Of a stretch of 32,234 nucleotides of DNA, positions 10,522-19,355 are shown in pieces. Each line of letters begins with the position of its first letter. The first letter of the stretch is position 1. The DNA is from an uncultured Legionellales bacterium (GTDB lineage Bacteria; Pseudomonadota; Gammaproteobacteria; Eutrophobiales; Eutrophobiaceae), in assembly GCA_913041115.1 (NCBI GenBank), contig CAJWIE010000005.1:1-32234 (forward strand). The letters run 5' to 3'. Below the pieces are notes generated by a model. That model was not told the DNA's origin. It saw only the letters and a list, made by a program, of their open reading frames with translations, and did no database searches. Made by a program: the position numbers and the translations under genes.

Positions 10522-12237
10522 TTACTCTACTGTTACTCGGTTCACTTCCGCTAAACTCGTAATTCCATTAGCTGCCTTTTGCAAACCAGATCTTCTGATA
10601 TCCCAAATACCCTCTTTTGCCGCCTGGTCTGCTAACACTACAGCATTAGCCTCTTCTATAATTAATCGTTTCATCTCATCTGTTATTGGCATAACCTGAT
10701 AAATGCCCGCACGGCCCTTATAGCCTGGGTTATCTTCAGTCTCTTCACCAGGTCCATACAGATTAATCCCTTCTTTTATCATTTCTTCAGGAAAATCTTC
10801 TTTTTTAAGTGCGGAATCAGGCATTTCGATTGCTACTCGATTATCTGGATTCAATCGCCGAAGTAATCTCTGGGCAGTAATCAGATTAATAGACGTTGCC
10901 ACCGCAAATGATTGTACACCCATATCTTGTAAACGAGTTAGTGTTTGTGGACCATCGTTCGTATGTAATGTTGACATGACCATGTGCCCCGTTTGAGCCG
11001 CTTTTACAGCAATTCCACCGGTTGTTATATCTCGTATTTCGCCAACAAGTATGATATCCGGATCTTGTCTTAGAAATGCCTTGAGCGCTTTTGAAAAATC
11101 CATACCAGTTTTTTCATCGATCTGAACTTGATTAACCCCAGGCAAATTAATTTCCACAGGATCTTCAGCAGTTGAAATATTTATATCTTCTTTATTTAAA
11201 ATATTAATCCCGGTATACAAGGAAACCGTTTTACCCGAACCAGTAGGTCCTGTAACTAGAAACATTCCATAAGGTTTTATAAGGTTTGATAAAAACAATT
11301 TTTTCTGGTGATCTTCATATCCAAGTTGATCGATTTGTAAAGCAGCAGCATCAGAATCTAAAATACGTAAAACTACTTTTTCTCCAAATAGTGTTGGGCA
11401 AGTACTAACACGAAAATCAATTGATTTTGTTTTTGAGATTTTTAATTTAATACGACCATCTTGAGGTACTCGTCGTTCGGATACATCTAAGCGTGACATA
11501 ACTTTTATTCGCGCTGCAATTTTTCCTGATAAACTCATTGGTGGTTTTGCCACTCCCGCAAGCACACCATCTACACGAAAACGTACCCGGTACATTTTTT
11601 CATAAGGTTCGAAATGAAGGTCTGACGCTCCTTTTTTAATCGCATCTAGAAGACATTTATTAACAAAACGTACAACAGGTGCATCATCAACATCCGAATC
11701 ATCCTCCTCCTGTGGCCCATCTTCTGCAACTTCAAGATCATCTAAATTATCGAATTCGCTATCTTCCATGTTACCAAGACCGCCATCAGTTTCTTCAAGA
11801 ATTTTATCTATTCTTTTTAATAATTTGTCAGCTTCGACGACAACGGCTTGAGCGTTTAACGATGTTGCAAATTTCATTTCATCAAGAGCTTGGATATTTG
11901 TTGGGTCAGAAACGGCCACTGTAAGACGATTCCCGCGTTTAAAAATTGGTAGTGCAGAATGTTTTTTTATTAAATCAGGACTCACAAGTTTTACTACGCT
12001 AGGATCAATATCTATTAAATCTATAGAAAGAATTGACATACCGAATTCTTTGGCAGAAGCGGATGCAATCGTGGAGCTCGAAACTAAATTTTGTTCTATT
12101 ACGAGGTTTACAAAAGGAGTTTTCTTTTTCTGTGATTGTTTAAAGAGTTCCTCTGCTTTTTCTTGTTCAATATGACCCCCTCGCACTAAAGTACGCGCTA
12201 GACCACTTAGCACTATGCTTTTTTCTTGTGTTGCCAT
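10522..12237 (-). CDS. pilB: Type IV pilus assembly ATPase PilB
   Basis: 571 aa with GASDLHFEPYE, Walker A GPTGSGKTVSLYTG, ISTAEDPVEI and LRQDPDIILVGEIRD. Confidence 0.98.
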   Translation of the reverse strand: MATQEKSIVLSGLARTLVRGGHIEQEKAEELFKQSQKKKTPFVNLVIEQNLVSSSTIASASAKEFGMSILSIDLIDIDPSVVKLVSPDLIKKHSALPIFKRGNRLTVAVSDPTNIQALDEMKFATSLNAQAVVVEADKLLKRIDKILEETDGGLGNMEDSEFDNLDDLEVAEDGPQEEDDSDVDDAPVVRFVNKCLLDAIKKGASDLHFEPYEKMYRVRFRVDGVLAGVAKPPMSLSGKIAARIKVMSRLDVSERRVPQDGRIKLKISKTKSIDFRVSTCPTLFGEKVVLRILDSDAAALQIDQLGYEDHQKKLFLSNLIKPYGMFLVTGPTGSGKTVSLYTGINILNKEDINISTAEDPVEINLPGVNQVQIDEKTGMDFSKALKAFLRQDPDIILVGEIRDITTGGIAVKAAQTGHMVMSTLHTNDGPQTLTRLQDMGVQSFAVATSINLITAQRLLRRLNPDNRVAIEMPDSALKKEDFPEEMIKEGINLYGPGEETEDNPGYKGRAGIYQVMPITDEMKRLIIEEANAVVLADQAAKEGIWDIRRSGLQKAANGITSLAEVNRVTVE

Positions 12238-12380
12238 ATTTTAGATTTCTTCAACATATTCATTAAATCATTATTCTAAATATAGATTATATGAGAGAAA
12301 TAACCAACTTTAAATTGTCGCGAAAGTGGTAAAAAATGGCTAGAAATTCTATTAATTTCAAAATTTTCTATAAAAAGAAG

Positions 12381-12520
12381 GGATTATCCAGTGATATTTT
12401 GCGATGGGTGATTCTAGCTTGTCCTGAATTGTGCGCTTTCAATGGTCGTGCCCCATAAACAGGGTCAAAACTCTCTTTTCCAAGATAATCAAGGATATTG
12501 TCACTTATTTCTAACTTAAT
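12381..12520 (-). pseudogene. clpB: Degenerate clpB 3'-end relic
   Basis: Minus strand 12520..12437 reads [28 protein letters not shown]. After a one-base frame shift (extra base about 12436), 12435..12400 reads RTIQDKLESPIA. Together these match the ClpB C-terminus (E. coli ...[36 protein letters not shown]...). Located beside pgeF-rluD-bamD as in the E. coli clpB-yfiH-rluD-yfiO order. Confidence 0.85.
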
Positions 12521-12532
12521 TTAAAATTGTGA

Positions 12533-13276
12533 TTAAGCAATCCAAATCATTGTGGCCATTCGTCCTGTATTTCCATCTCGGCGATGCGAAAAGAATAAGT
12601 CACCCAATTCATACGTACAAAGGCCGCAGTCGTAAATTTTTTCTACCCCTGAGTTTTTAAGTAGCGTTTTTACAATATTATTTAAACAGCATGACCACTT
12701 TTGATTATTGTTTTTTTTGAATGAGTTTTCTAATGAATCTGAGTAGTTTAGAAAATTAGAATATACATCCTCGCCAATTTCATAGTGTTTCTTACTTATA
12801 CATGGACCAATCCAAACAAATACTGACTCAGGACGATCAAATATTTTTATGGTATCGTCAATAATCCCCATACAAATACCCTTCCAGCCAGCATGAATGG
12901 CTGCAACTTTTGTGCCCTCATCATTACAAAATAAAATTGGAACACAGTCAGCTGTTGTTACAACACAGACCTTATTTTTTTTTGTTGTATAGCTTCCGTC
13001 AGCTTTTATATCTGTAGGTGTTTCGTCAACTAAAAGAATTTTTTTGTTATGTTCTTGTTTAAGCCAGATAGGCTCTGTGCTAATACCTAAATGCATTAAG
13101 AGTTCGATGCGGTTTTCTTTAACTTTTTTTGGGTCATCTCCGACATTAAGCGATACGTTAGATTCATTATATGGTGGGCTACTATGCCCACCAACTCTAA
13201 CTGAAGTTCCTGCCTTTACATGATTCGGCGCGGGCCAGCCAGCTTTCATCCAAAATTTTTCCATTTTTTTAATCAT
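12533..13276 (-). CDS. pgeF: Multicopper polyphenol oxidase/laccase-domain (YfiH/PgeF) peptidoglycan editing factor
   Basis: TTADCVPILFCN, AAIHAGWKGI, IGPCISKKHYEIG and CTYELGDLFFSHRRDGNTGRMATMIWI. Confidence 0.95.
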   Translation of the reverse strand: MIKKMEKFWMKAGWPAPNHVKAGTSVRVGGHSSPPYNESNVSLNVGDDPKKVKENRIELLMHLGISTEPIWLKQEHNKKILLVDETPTDIKADGSYTTKKNKVCVVTTADCVPILFCNDEGTKVAAIHAGWKGICMGIIDDTIKIFDRPESVFVWIGPCISKKHYEIGEDVYSNFLNYSDSLENSFKKNNNQKWSCCLNNIVKTLLKNSGVEKIYDCGLCTYELGDLFFSHRRDGNTGRMATMIWIA

Positions 13277-14213
13277 CTATTTCTAAGGCTTTTATTAATT
13301 TTTTCATATCATTAGGTAGCCCTGCTTTATAGTGGACCATTTTTCTTTGTGATGGGTGCGTAAATTCAAGATTATAAGCATGCAAGGCCTGGCGCCTGAA
13401 ATTTTTTATACACTCACGCAAAGAAGCTTGGATTCCTTTTTTTATAAAGGTGTTTTTACCATAGAGAGGATCGCCAATTATAGGGTGTTTTATACTATTC
13501 ATATGCACCCGAATTTGGTGAGTTCTTCCTGTGTCGAGTTGTATGTCAAGGTAGGTGTAATGTTGATATTTTTTTATTATCTTGAAATGAGTCGTTGCTA
13601 ATTTACCTTTGCTAGTGACAGCCATTTTTGTTCTACGCGTAGGATGTCTGCCTATTTTATTTTCAATTGTTCCGCCAGCAACTAGTTGCCCACAAATTAT
13701 TGCCCTGTAATTCCGCTTAATATTCCTTTGCCGAAGCTCTTCTACTAAAAAAGTATGTGACTCAATTGTTCGGGCTATAATCATAATGCCAGTTGTATCT
13801 TTATCTAATCGATGAATTATGCCTGCACGAGGTATGCTCTCAAGTTTTTTGTCAAAGTTTAATAAAGCATTTACGAGTGTGTGTGCTTGGTTTCCCGCTC
13901 CTGGATGTACCACTAAGCCTGCCGGTTTATTTATTATTATGGTTTCATTATCTTCGTGTATTACATTAAGATCGATTGGCTCCGCTTGATCTTTGACAAC
14001 ATTTCTAAGCGTTGTATTTATCTTGATAATATCACCACAATTGACTGCATTACGCTGTTTATAGTTTGAATTATTAACTGTCACTTCTCCTACTTTAATC
14101 CACGATTGTATTTTTGAACGTGAGTATTTAGGAAATAATTTTGAAAGAACTAGATCGAGACGTTCCCCCCCAAGCTCTTTCGGTACAACGGTTTCTAATT
14201 CAATTTTTTCCAT
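13269..14213 (-). CDS. rluD: 23S rRNA pseudouridine synthase RluD
   Basis: S4-like N-terminus GERLDLVLSKLFPKYSRSKIQ; NKPAGLVVHPGAGN; RAGIIHRLDKDTTGIMIIAR; TGRTHQIRVHM. Confidence 0.97.
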   Translation of the reverse strand: MEKIELETVVPKELGGERLDLVLSKLFPKYSRSKIQSWIKVGEVTVNNSNYKQRNAVNCGDIIKINTTLRNVVKDQAEPIDLNVIHEDNETIIINKPAGLVVHPGAGNQAHTLVNALLNFDKKLESIPRAGIIHRLDKDTTGIMIIARTIESHTFLVEELRQRNIKRNYRAIICGQLVAGGTIENKIGRHPTRRTKMAVTSKGKLATTHFKIIKKYQHYTYLDIQLDTGRTHQIRVHMNSIKHPIIGDPLYGKNTFIKKGIQASLRECIKNFRRQALHAYNLEFTHPSQRKMVHYKAGLPNDMKKLIKALEIDD

Positions 14214-14261
14214 AATCTTCGGATTTTGCTCTTAATCTAGTATTAGGTTAACCTAGATATT

Positions 14262-15041
14262 ATGCGTAATTTAGTGTTTTTTTTAGTTATTTTTTCGTTA
14301 CCAGGCTGTTCCTATTTTGACGAAAAAGAAGACCATACAAAAAACTGGAATGCCGATCGTCTTTATGCTGAGGCAAAGGGTAATTTAGATGCCGGTAATT
14401 ATTCCCAGGCAATCGATTTTTATCAGCGATTAGAAGCTAGATATCCATTTGGGAAGCATGCACAACAGGCGCTTTTGGATTTAGCGTACAGTTATTTTAA
14501 AAGCGAACAACATGATGCTTCGATTTCAGCATGCAGTCGTTTTATCAAATTATATCCACAAAATCTACACATTGATTATGCTTATTATTTAAAAGGTCTA
14601 GCAAACTTTAACAAAGGGAAAGCCAGCATACAAAGATTTGTTCCAGACGAATTTGCTGATGAATCACAAAGGGATCCGGGAGCAGCGTTTGAGTCGTTTC
14701 AAGATTTTTCTGAGCTGATCAAAAGGTTTCCTGAAAGTCAGTATATTGAGGATGCAGAACAACGCATGCGACACTTGAGAAATAATCTTGCTGAGAACGA
14801 AGTTCATGTAGCAAATTATTATATGCGGAGAGGCGCGTTTATTGCGGCGGCAAATAGAGCAAGATATGTTATTGAAAATTATGATCGCACACCAGTTGTC
14901 CCTGAGGCTTTAGTTATTATGGCCAAAGCTTACCGTGTTCTGGAAATGGAAGATCTAGCAAATGATGCGATAAGAGTATTAAAACTGAATTATCCAAATC
15001 ACCCAGGTATCTATCAAGTGGAAGAACTGGAGGTCAAATAA
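14262..15041 (+). CDS. bamD: Outer membrane assembly lipoprotein BamD
   Basis: Lipobox LPGCSYF, YAEAKGNLDAGNYSQAIDFYQRLEARYPFGKHAQQALLDLAYSYFK. Adjacent divergent rluD. Confidence 0.96.
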   Translation: MRNLVFFLVIFSLPGCSYFDEKEDHTKNWNADRLYAEAKGNLDAGNYSQAIDFYQRLEARYPFGKHAQQALLDLAYSYFKSEQHDASISACSRFIKLYPQNLHIDYAYYLKGLANFNKGKASIQRFVPDEFADESQRDPGAAFESFQDFSELIKRFPESQYIEDAEQRMRHLRNNLAENEVHVANYYMRRGAFIAAANRARYVIENYDRTPVVPEALVIMAKAYRVLEMEDLANDAIRVLKLNYPNHPGIYQVEELEVK

Positions 15042-15042
15042 T

Positions 15043-16680
15043 TTATTTTTTCTCAATATAGCCAGAGCTAATCGGGTATCGCCTATCTTTTCCAAATGCT
15101 TTTTTGGTTATTTTAACTCCCGGAGCAGCTTGCCTACGTTTATATTCGTTTTTGTCAACAAGATTAACAATTTTATATACAGTTTCCGCATCATAACCAT
15201 TTTTAACGATCTCTTCGGGGTGTTTGTCAAACTCAATATATTGCTCAAGTATTGGATCAAGTATTTCGTAATCAGGAAGCGTATCTTGATCTAATTGATT
15301 ATTACGTAATTCTGCTGTTGGCGGTCTATTGATTATATTCTCAGGAATAATTTTTTCTTCTTTATTACGCCATTTTGCAAGTTGATAAACTAATGTTTTC
15401 CAAACATCTTTGAGTGGAGAATAACCACCCGCCATATCACCATACAACGTAGCATAACCAACAGATATTTCGCTCTTATTCCCGGTTGTTAAAACTAGTT
15501 TATTGTATTTATTCGATATTGCCATTAAGAGTATGCCTCTACTACGCGCCTGTATGTTTTCTTCTGTTGCATCTACTGGCAACTTTTTAAAAATAGGTTT
15601 GAGTGCTTGGAGAAAAGCAGAAAATGGTGGTTCAATAGAGATAATTTCATATGAAACCTTCAGTTTTTTTGCCAATGTACAAGCATCATCAATACTCATT
15701 TTTGCTGTGTAGCGTGACGGCATAATTAAAGCCTCTACATTTTCTGGTCCTAATGCATCCACCGCAATACACAGCGTGAGCGCAGAATCAATACCACCAG
15801 ACAATCCAATGACTACACCTTGAAAATTATTCTTTCTAACATAGTCTTTTACACCCATAACGAGTGCGTTATAAATACTCTCTTCTTTGATTAAATTTAG
15901 ATTAACTTCTTTTTTTGTTTTACTTTTAATTTCTGATTGTTTGGTATCTATATAAGCTTCATATAAGCCTTCTCCAAATTCTGGAACTCGAAATATAACA
16001 TCCCCATTTTTATCAAATATCATAGAGTTTCCATCAAAAATCAGCTCATCTTGTCCGCCTACTAAATTAACATAGACAATACACATATCAGACTCAGATG
16101 CTCTTTTCGAAATTATACTTTCTCGCTCACTATTTTTATTTTTATCATAAGGCGATGCATTTATGTTAAATAGTATTTTTGCATTTTTAGCAGCGGCATC
16201 CACCACCGGTTTTGAAACCCATATATCTTCACAAATACTTAGCGCTGCAGTTACTCCATTTATTTCAAATAAGCACGCTTCATCACCAGGTGTAAAATAC
16301 CGCTTTTCGTCAAATACACCATAATTCGGCAAGTATTGTTTATGATAGGTTTTTTTTATTTCTTTTTTATGTATAAGACTGCAAGCATTATAGAGTACCC
16401 CGTCTTTTTTTAACGGATGACCCAGAATAACGTGAATATTATTTGTTGCTGATTTTATTTTTTCTAATGCGATATTTATAGACTTATTAAATGCAGGTCT
16501 TAATAATAAATCTTCTGGTGGATAAGAACTAACGCTCAGCTCTGGGAATATTATAATATCTGCATTGTATTCTTCATTTGCTTTTTTTATTGCCCCAATT
16601 ATTTTTTTAGTATTACCCTCAATATCACCAACAGTGAAGTTGAGTTGACCAATAATTATATGGATATTGTTATTTATCAT
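15043..16680 (-). CDS. nadE: Glutamine-dependent NAD+ synthetase
   Basis: Nitrilase-like N-terminus plus GLSGGIDSALTLCIAVDALG and RPPTAELRNNQLDQDTLPDY. The ORF-track start at 16689 is TTG; an ATG lies at 16680. Confidence 0.96.
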   Translation of the reverse strand: MINNNIHIIIGQLNFTVGDIEGNTKKIIGAIKKANEEYNADIIIFPELSVSSYPPEDLLLRPAFNKSINIALEKIKSATNNIHVILGHPLKKDGVLYNACSLIHKKEIKKTYHKQYLPNYGVFDEKRYFTPGDEACLFEINGVTAALSICEDIWVSKPVVDAAAKNAKILFNINASPYDKNKNSERESIISKRASESDMCIVYVNLVGGQDELIFDGNSMIFDKNGDVIFRVPEFGEGLYEAYIDTKQSEIKSKTKKEVNLNLIKEESIYNALVMGVKDYVRKNNFQGVVIGLSGGIDSALTLCIAVDALGPENVEALIMPSRYTAKMSIDDACTLAKKLKVSYEIISIEPPFSAFLQALKPIFKKLPVDATEENIQARSRGILLMAISNKYNKLVLTTGNKSEISVGYATLYGDMAGGYSPLKDVWKTLVYQLAKWRNKEEKIIPENIINRPPTAELRNNQLDQDTLPDYEILDPILEQYIEFDKHPEEIVKNGYDAETVYKIVNLVDKNEYKRRQAAPGVKITKKAFGKDRRYPISSGYIEKK

Positions 16681-16965
16681 AATCTGCAATTGAGATTTTT
16701 ATTTCAGAAAAACTAAAATGCTATTTTTTGTGCCTATTATAGTACTTTTCGGGCCACCATCCCCTCACATAGTTTTGAGCTACCAGCGAATAAAACAGGC
16801 CATTTTTGGTAAAAATCTAATTTTAAAAATAAGGGTTCTACCAAGCCCAGATCATGTTCTGATCTGTATTGAGAGGGTTATTTTTTTAAGAGAAAAATTT
16901 AATCAAATTTATTTAATAGCTAATAAAATCATATATTTAGCAAAATACTTAGGGGATATCGATAT

Positions 16966-17006
16966 AAAAAAAAGGGGGGGATAAAACAAGTTTTATGGCC
17001 CTTTTT
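16966..17006 (+). terminator. Terminator-like imperfect hairpin including an A8G7 tract
   Basis: AAAAAGGG-GGGG-ATAAAAC-AA-GTTTTAT-GG-CCCTTTTT: perfect inner ATAAAAC/GTTTTAT stem and outer AAAAAGGG/CCCTTTTT stem. Confidence 0.45.
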
Positions 17007-17053
17007 GAAAGGAATTTTTGATAATTTTAGAGTTATTGGGAGCATATAAAATG

Positions 17054-17081
17054 TTGCTTTTCTCTGTTTGAGACCTATAAT
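17054..17081 (+). promoter_or_regulatory. Candidate sigma70 promoter for pilA (TTGCTT-N16-TATAAT)
   Basis: -35-like TTGCTT at 17054-17059 and perfect TATAAT at 17076-17081, about 80 nt upstream of the pilA start codon. Confidence 0.5.
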
Positions 17082-17161
17082 TTAGTCCTCTTGAGTTATT
17101 GAGTTTTAACGTTAAGACTGATATTTGTAATAAACTAGTTTCTTCGAAGGAGAGGTAGGGG

Positions 17162-17629
17162 ATGAAAAATCAACAAGGTTTTACATTAATAGAATTGATG
17201 ATTGTGGTGGCTATTATCGGTATTTTAGCTGCTGTCGCAATACCATCATATAATGATTACACGGCACGCGCACAGGTTACTGAGGCCGTGAATTTGACGG
17301 GTGGCATAAAGACCTGTATTGCGGAAGGTATATCTGATAAGTCAAAAGCTCCAACCTTAGTCCAATGTGGGCAAACGGATGGGGCAACTGGTATAGGTAA
17401 GTATGTCGATAGCTTAGCTTGTTCCGGTTGTGATACAAGCCCTGTTCCTGATACTGGGGTACGTATAATCGCGACGTTTAAGACATCTGAAGTAAGCAAA
17501 CAAATAACGGGCGGTACTTTTGCTATTGCAACACTCGATGGCAATAACTGGGACTGTGGTAATCTCGGCTTGGCTTCTGCTGACACAGATTTGGATGATA
17601 AGTTATTGCCAGGCGCTTGTAAGCCATAA
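17162..17629 (+). CDS. pilA: Type IV major pilin (PilA)
   Basis: Class III signal and N-terminal helix MKNQQGFTLIELMIVVAIIGILAAVAIPSYNDYTARAQVTEA. Strong RBS GAAGGAGAGG upstream. Confidence 0.96.
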   Translation: MKNQQGFTLIELMIVVAIIGILAAVAIPSYNDYTARAQVTEAVNLTGGIKTCIAEGISDKSKAPTLVQCGQTDGATGIGKYVDSLACSGCDTSPVPDTGVRIIATFKTSEVSKQITGGTFAIATLDGNNWDCGNLGLASADTDLDDKLLPGACKP

Positions 17630-17648
17630 GCTCTAATTTATAATTAAT

Positions 17649-17679
17649 AAAAAAAGCCGGTGGTAACCGGCTTTTTTTT
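17649..17679 (+). terminator. Rho-independent terminator downstream of pilA
   Basis: GCCGGT-GGTA-ACCGGC stem flanked by A-tract and T8 tract, just after the pilA stop. Confidence 0.9.
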
Positions 17680-17745
17680 AGGTCGTTATTTTTTTATTCA
17701 GGTTTTAATTCATTCAATAGTTTATAAAATAAATTTTCATGCTTT

Positions 17746-18516
17746 TCAGCGTAAGATTTTTAACATCGCTTTTATCATTTTTGGGTTAGCTGAAATTATA
17801 TTTCCAGTTTTCATAAAATCAATTTCACCCATAAGCTCAACATTTATGCCCCCTGCTTCTTGAACGATTAGTGCCCCTGCAGCAATATCCCATGGTTTCA
17901 AAGCAAATTCCCAAAAACCATCGAGCCGTCCACACGCAACATAAGCTAGATCTAGTGAGGCAACACCGGCTCTTCTTATCCCTGCGACTTTCGGAAAAAA
18001 AGCTTTAAAGCTTTTTATGAAGTGTGTCACTGCTTTTTCATTATTATAAGGAAAGCCGGTACCAAGAAGTGCACCATCGAGTGACTTTTTACTGGTTACC
18101 CTGATTTTTTTATTATTTAATAACGCCCCTGTTCCTTTTGATGCGGTAAAAAGTTCCTGTTTTAATGGGTCATAGATAACAGCTTGATCGAGTACCCCTT
18201 TGTGTTGTAAAGCTATAGAAACAGCAAAGTGAGGAAAGCCATGCAGAAAGTTAGTTGTGCCATCTAGTGGGTCAATAATCCATAAGAAATCTCCTTCACC
18301 ACTTAGCCCCGTTTCTTCTGCCAAAAAAGCATGATTAGGATATGCATTTTTAATAGTATTAATAATAATTTTCTCAGCGTTTTTATCGACTTCTGTGACA
18401 AAATCATTTGTTCCTTTACTTTCAATTGATATATCACATGCGCGATCCATTTCACGTACAATAGAATCACCCGCAGCTCTAGCTGCGCGAATTGCGATAT
18501 TAAGCCTGGGGTGCAT
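17746..18516 (-). CDS. suhB: Inositol monophosphatase family protein SuhB
   Basis: DFVTEVDKNAEKIII, FLAEETG, LWIIDPLDGTTNFLHGFPHFAVSIAL and PWDIAAGALIVQEAGG. Confidence 0.96.
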   Translation of the reverse strand: MHPRLNIAIRAARAAGDSIVREMDRACDISIESKGTNDFVTEVDKNAEKIIINTIKNAYPNHAFLAEETGLSGEGDFLWIIDPLDGTTNFLHGFPHFAVSIALQHKGVLDQAVIYDPLKQELFTASKGTGALLNNKKIRVTSKKSLDGALLGTGFPYNNEKAVTHFIKSFKAFFPKVAGIRRAGVASLDLAYVACGRLDGFWEFALKPWDIAAGALIVQEAGGINVELMGEIDFMKTGNIISANPKMIKAMLKILR

Positions 18517-18582
18517 ACAGTTCTCCGAAAGATTAAAAACTTATTCTACGTTGTTGGTAATTATGAGTGAAGCAACACTGAA

Positions 18583-19320
18583 ATGAAAAGTATTTTTGAT
18601 AAAGTAAGTATAGTTTTAGTTAGTACAACACATCCTGGTAACATAGGCGCAGCAGCTCGTGCCATGAAAACAATGAGCCTGAAGAATTTACGTCTTGTTA
18701 ACCCATTAAATTTTCCATCAGCTGAAGCCAGTGTGAGAGCGGCAGGCGCCGATGATGTACTCGCTGAATGTAAACAATTCTCAAATCTGGAAGAGGCTAT
18801 AAAGGATTGTGATTTAGTTATCGGTACAAGCGCACGTATAAGAGGTATCCCTTGGCCTATGATTCATCCACGTGAGTGTGCAAAAAAGATTTCGAAAAAG
18901 GCCTATTCCTCCATTGCAATTGTCTTTGGAAGGGAGAGTTCTGGCCTGTCAAATGAGGAATTGCAATTATGCAATATGGTATTAAAAATCCCTACTAATT
19001 CGGAATACAATTCCCTCAATCTTGCAGCTGCGGTTCAAATCATATGCTATGAAATGTACCTAGTAGTTAGTGATATCAATACCATTGAGTACGAAAAAAA
19101 TAATCTTGTGTTTATTAGCCAGGAGAAAATGGAGCAATTTTATAAAAATTTAGAAGATTGTTTTATTCGGATTGGTTTTTACGACACTAATAAACCAAAA
19201 AAGTTAATGCATAGAATTCGTCGATTATTTAACCGGGCTCAATTATATGAGAGCGAATGGAAGATACTACATGGTTTTATATCAAAAATTCAGGAAAAAA
19301 CAAAAAACAACCATAATTAA
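18583..19320 (+). CDS. trmJ: tRNA (cytidine/uridine-2'-O-)-methyltransferase TrmJ
   Basis: SPOUT family: LVSTTHPGNIGAAARAMKTM, GRESSGLSNEELQLCN and IPTNSEYNSLNLAAAVQIICYE. Confidence 0.95.
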   Translation: MKSIFDKVSIVLVSTTHPGNIGAAARAMKTMSLKNLRLVNPLNFPSAEASVRAAGADDVLAECKQFSNLEEAIKDCDLVIGTSARIRGIPWPMIHPRECAKKISKKAYSSIAIVFGRESSGLSNEELQLCNMVLKIPTNSEYNSLNLAAAVQIICYEMYLVVSDINTIEYEKNNLVFISQEKMEQFYKNLEDCFIRIGFYDTNKPKKLMHRIRRLFNRAQLYESEWKILHGFISKIQEKTKNNHN

Positions 19321-19355
19321 ATCGCAAATATTAAAATCATGTTCTAAGATTAGTC

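Noticed and set aside
12238-12380. Mobile element or IS remnant as the cause of the clpB loss
   Set aside because: No transposase fragment, terminal inverted repeats or target-site duplication could be seen; a simple deletion is more parsimonious.
16718-16984. 88-aa ORF as a real protein gene
   Set aside because: No recognisable motif and no convincing RBS; the 3' end runs into the A8G7 hairpin tract (IKKRGG). Kept only as part of an unexplained intergenic region.
17043-17060. Possible sigma54 promoter before pilA (GGGAGCATATAAAATGTTGCTTT)
   Set aside because: The GG-to-GC spacing is 15 nt rather than the required 10, so it does not fit a sigma54 -24/-12 element.
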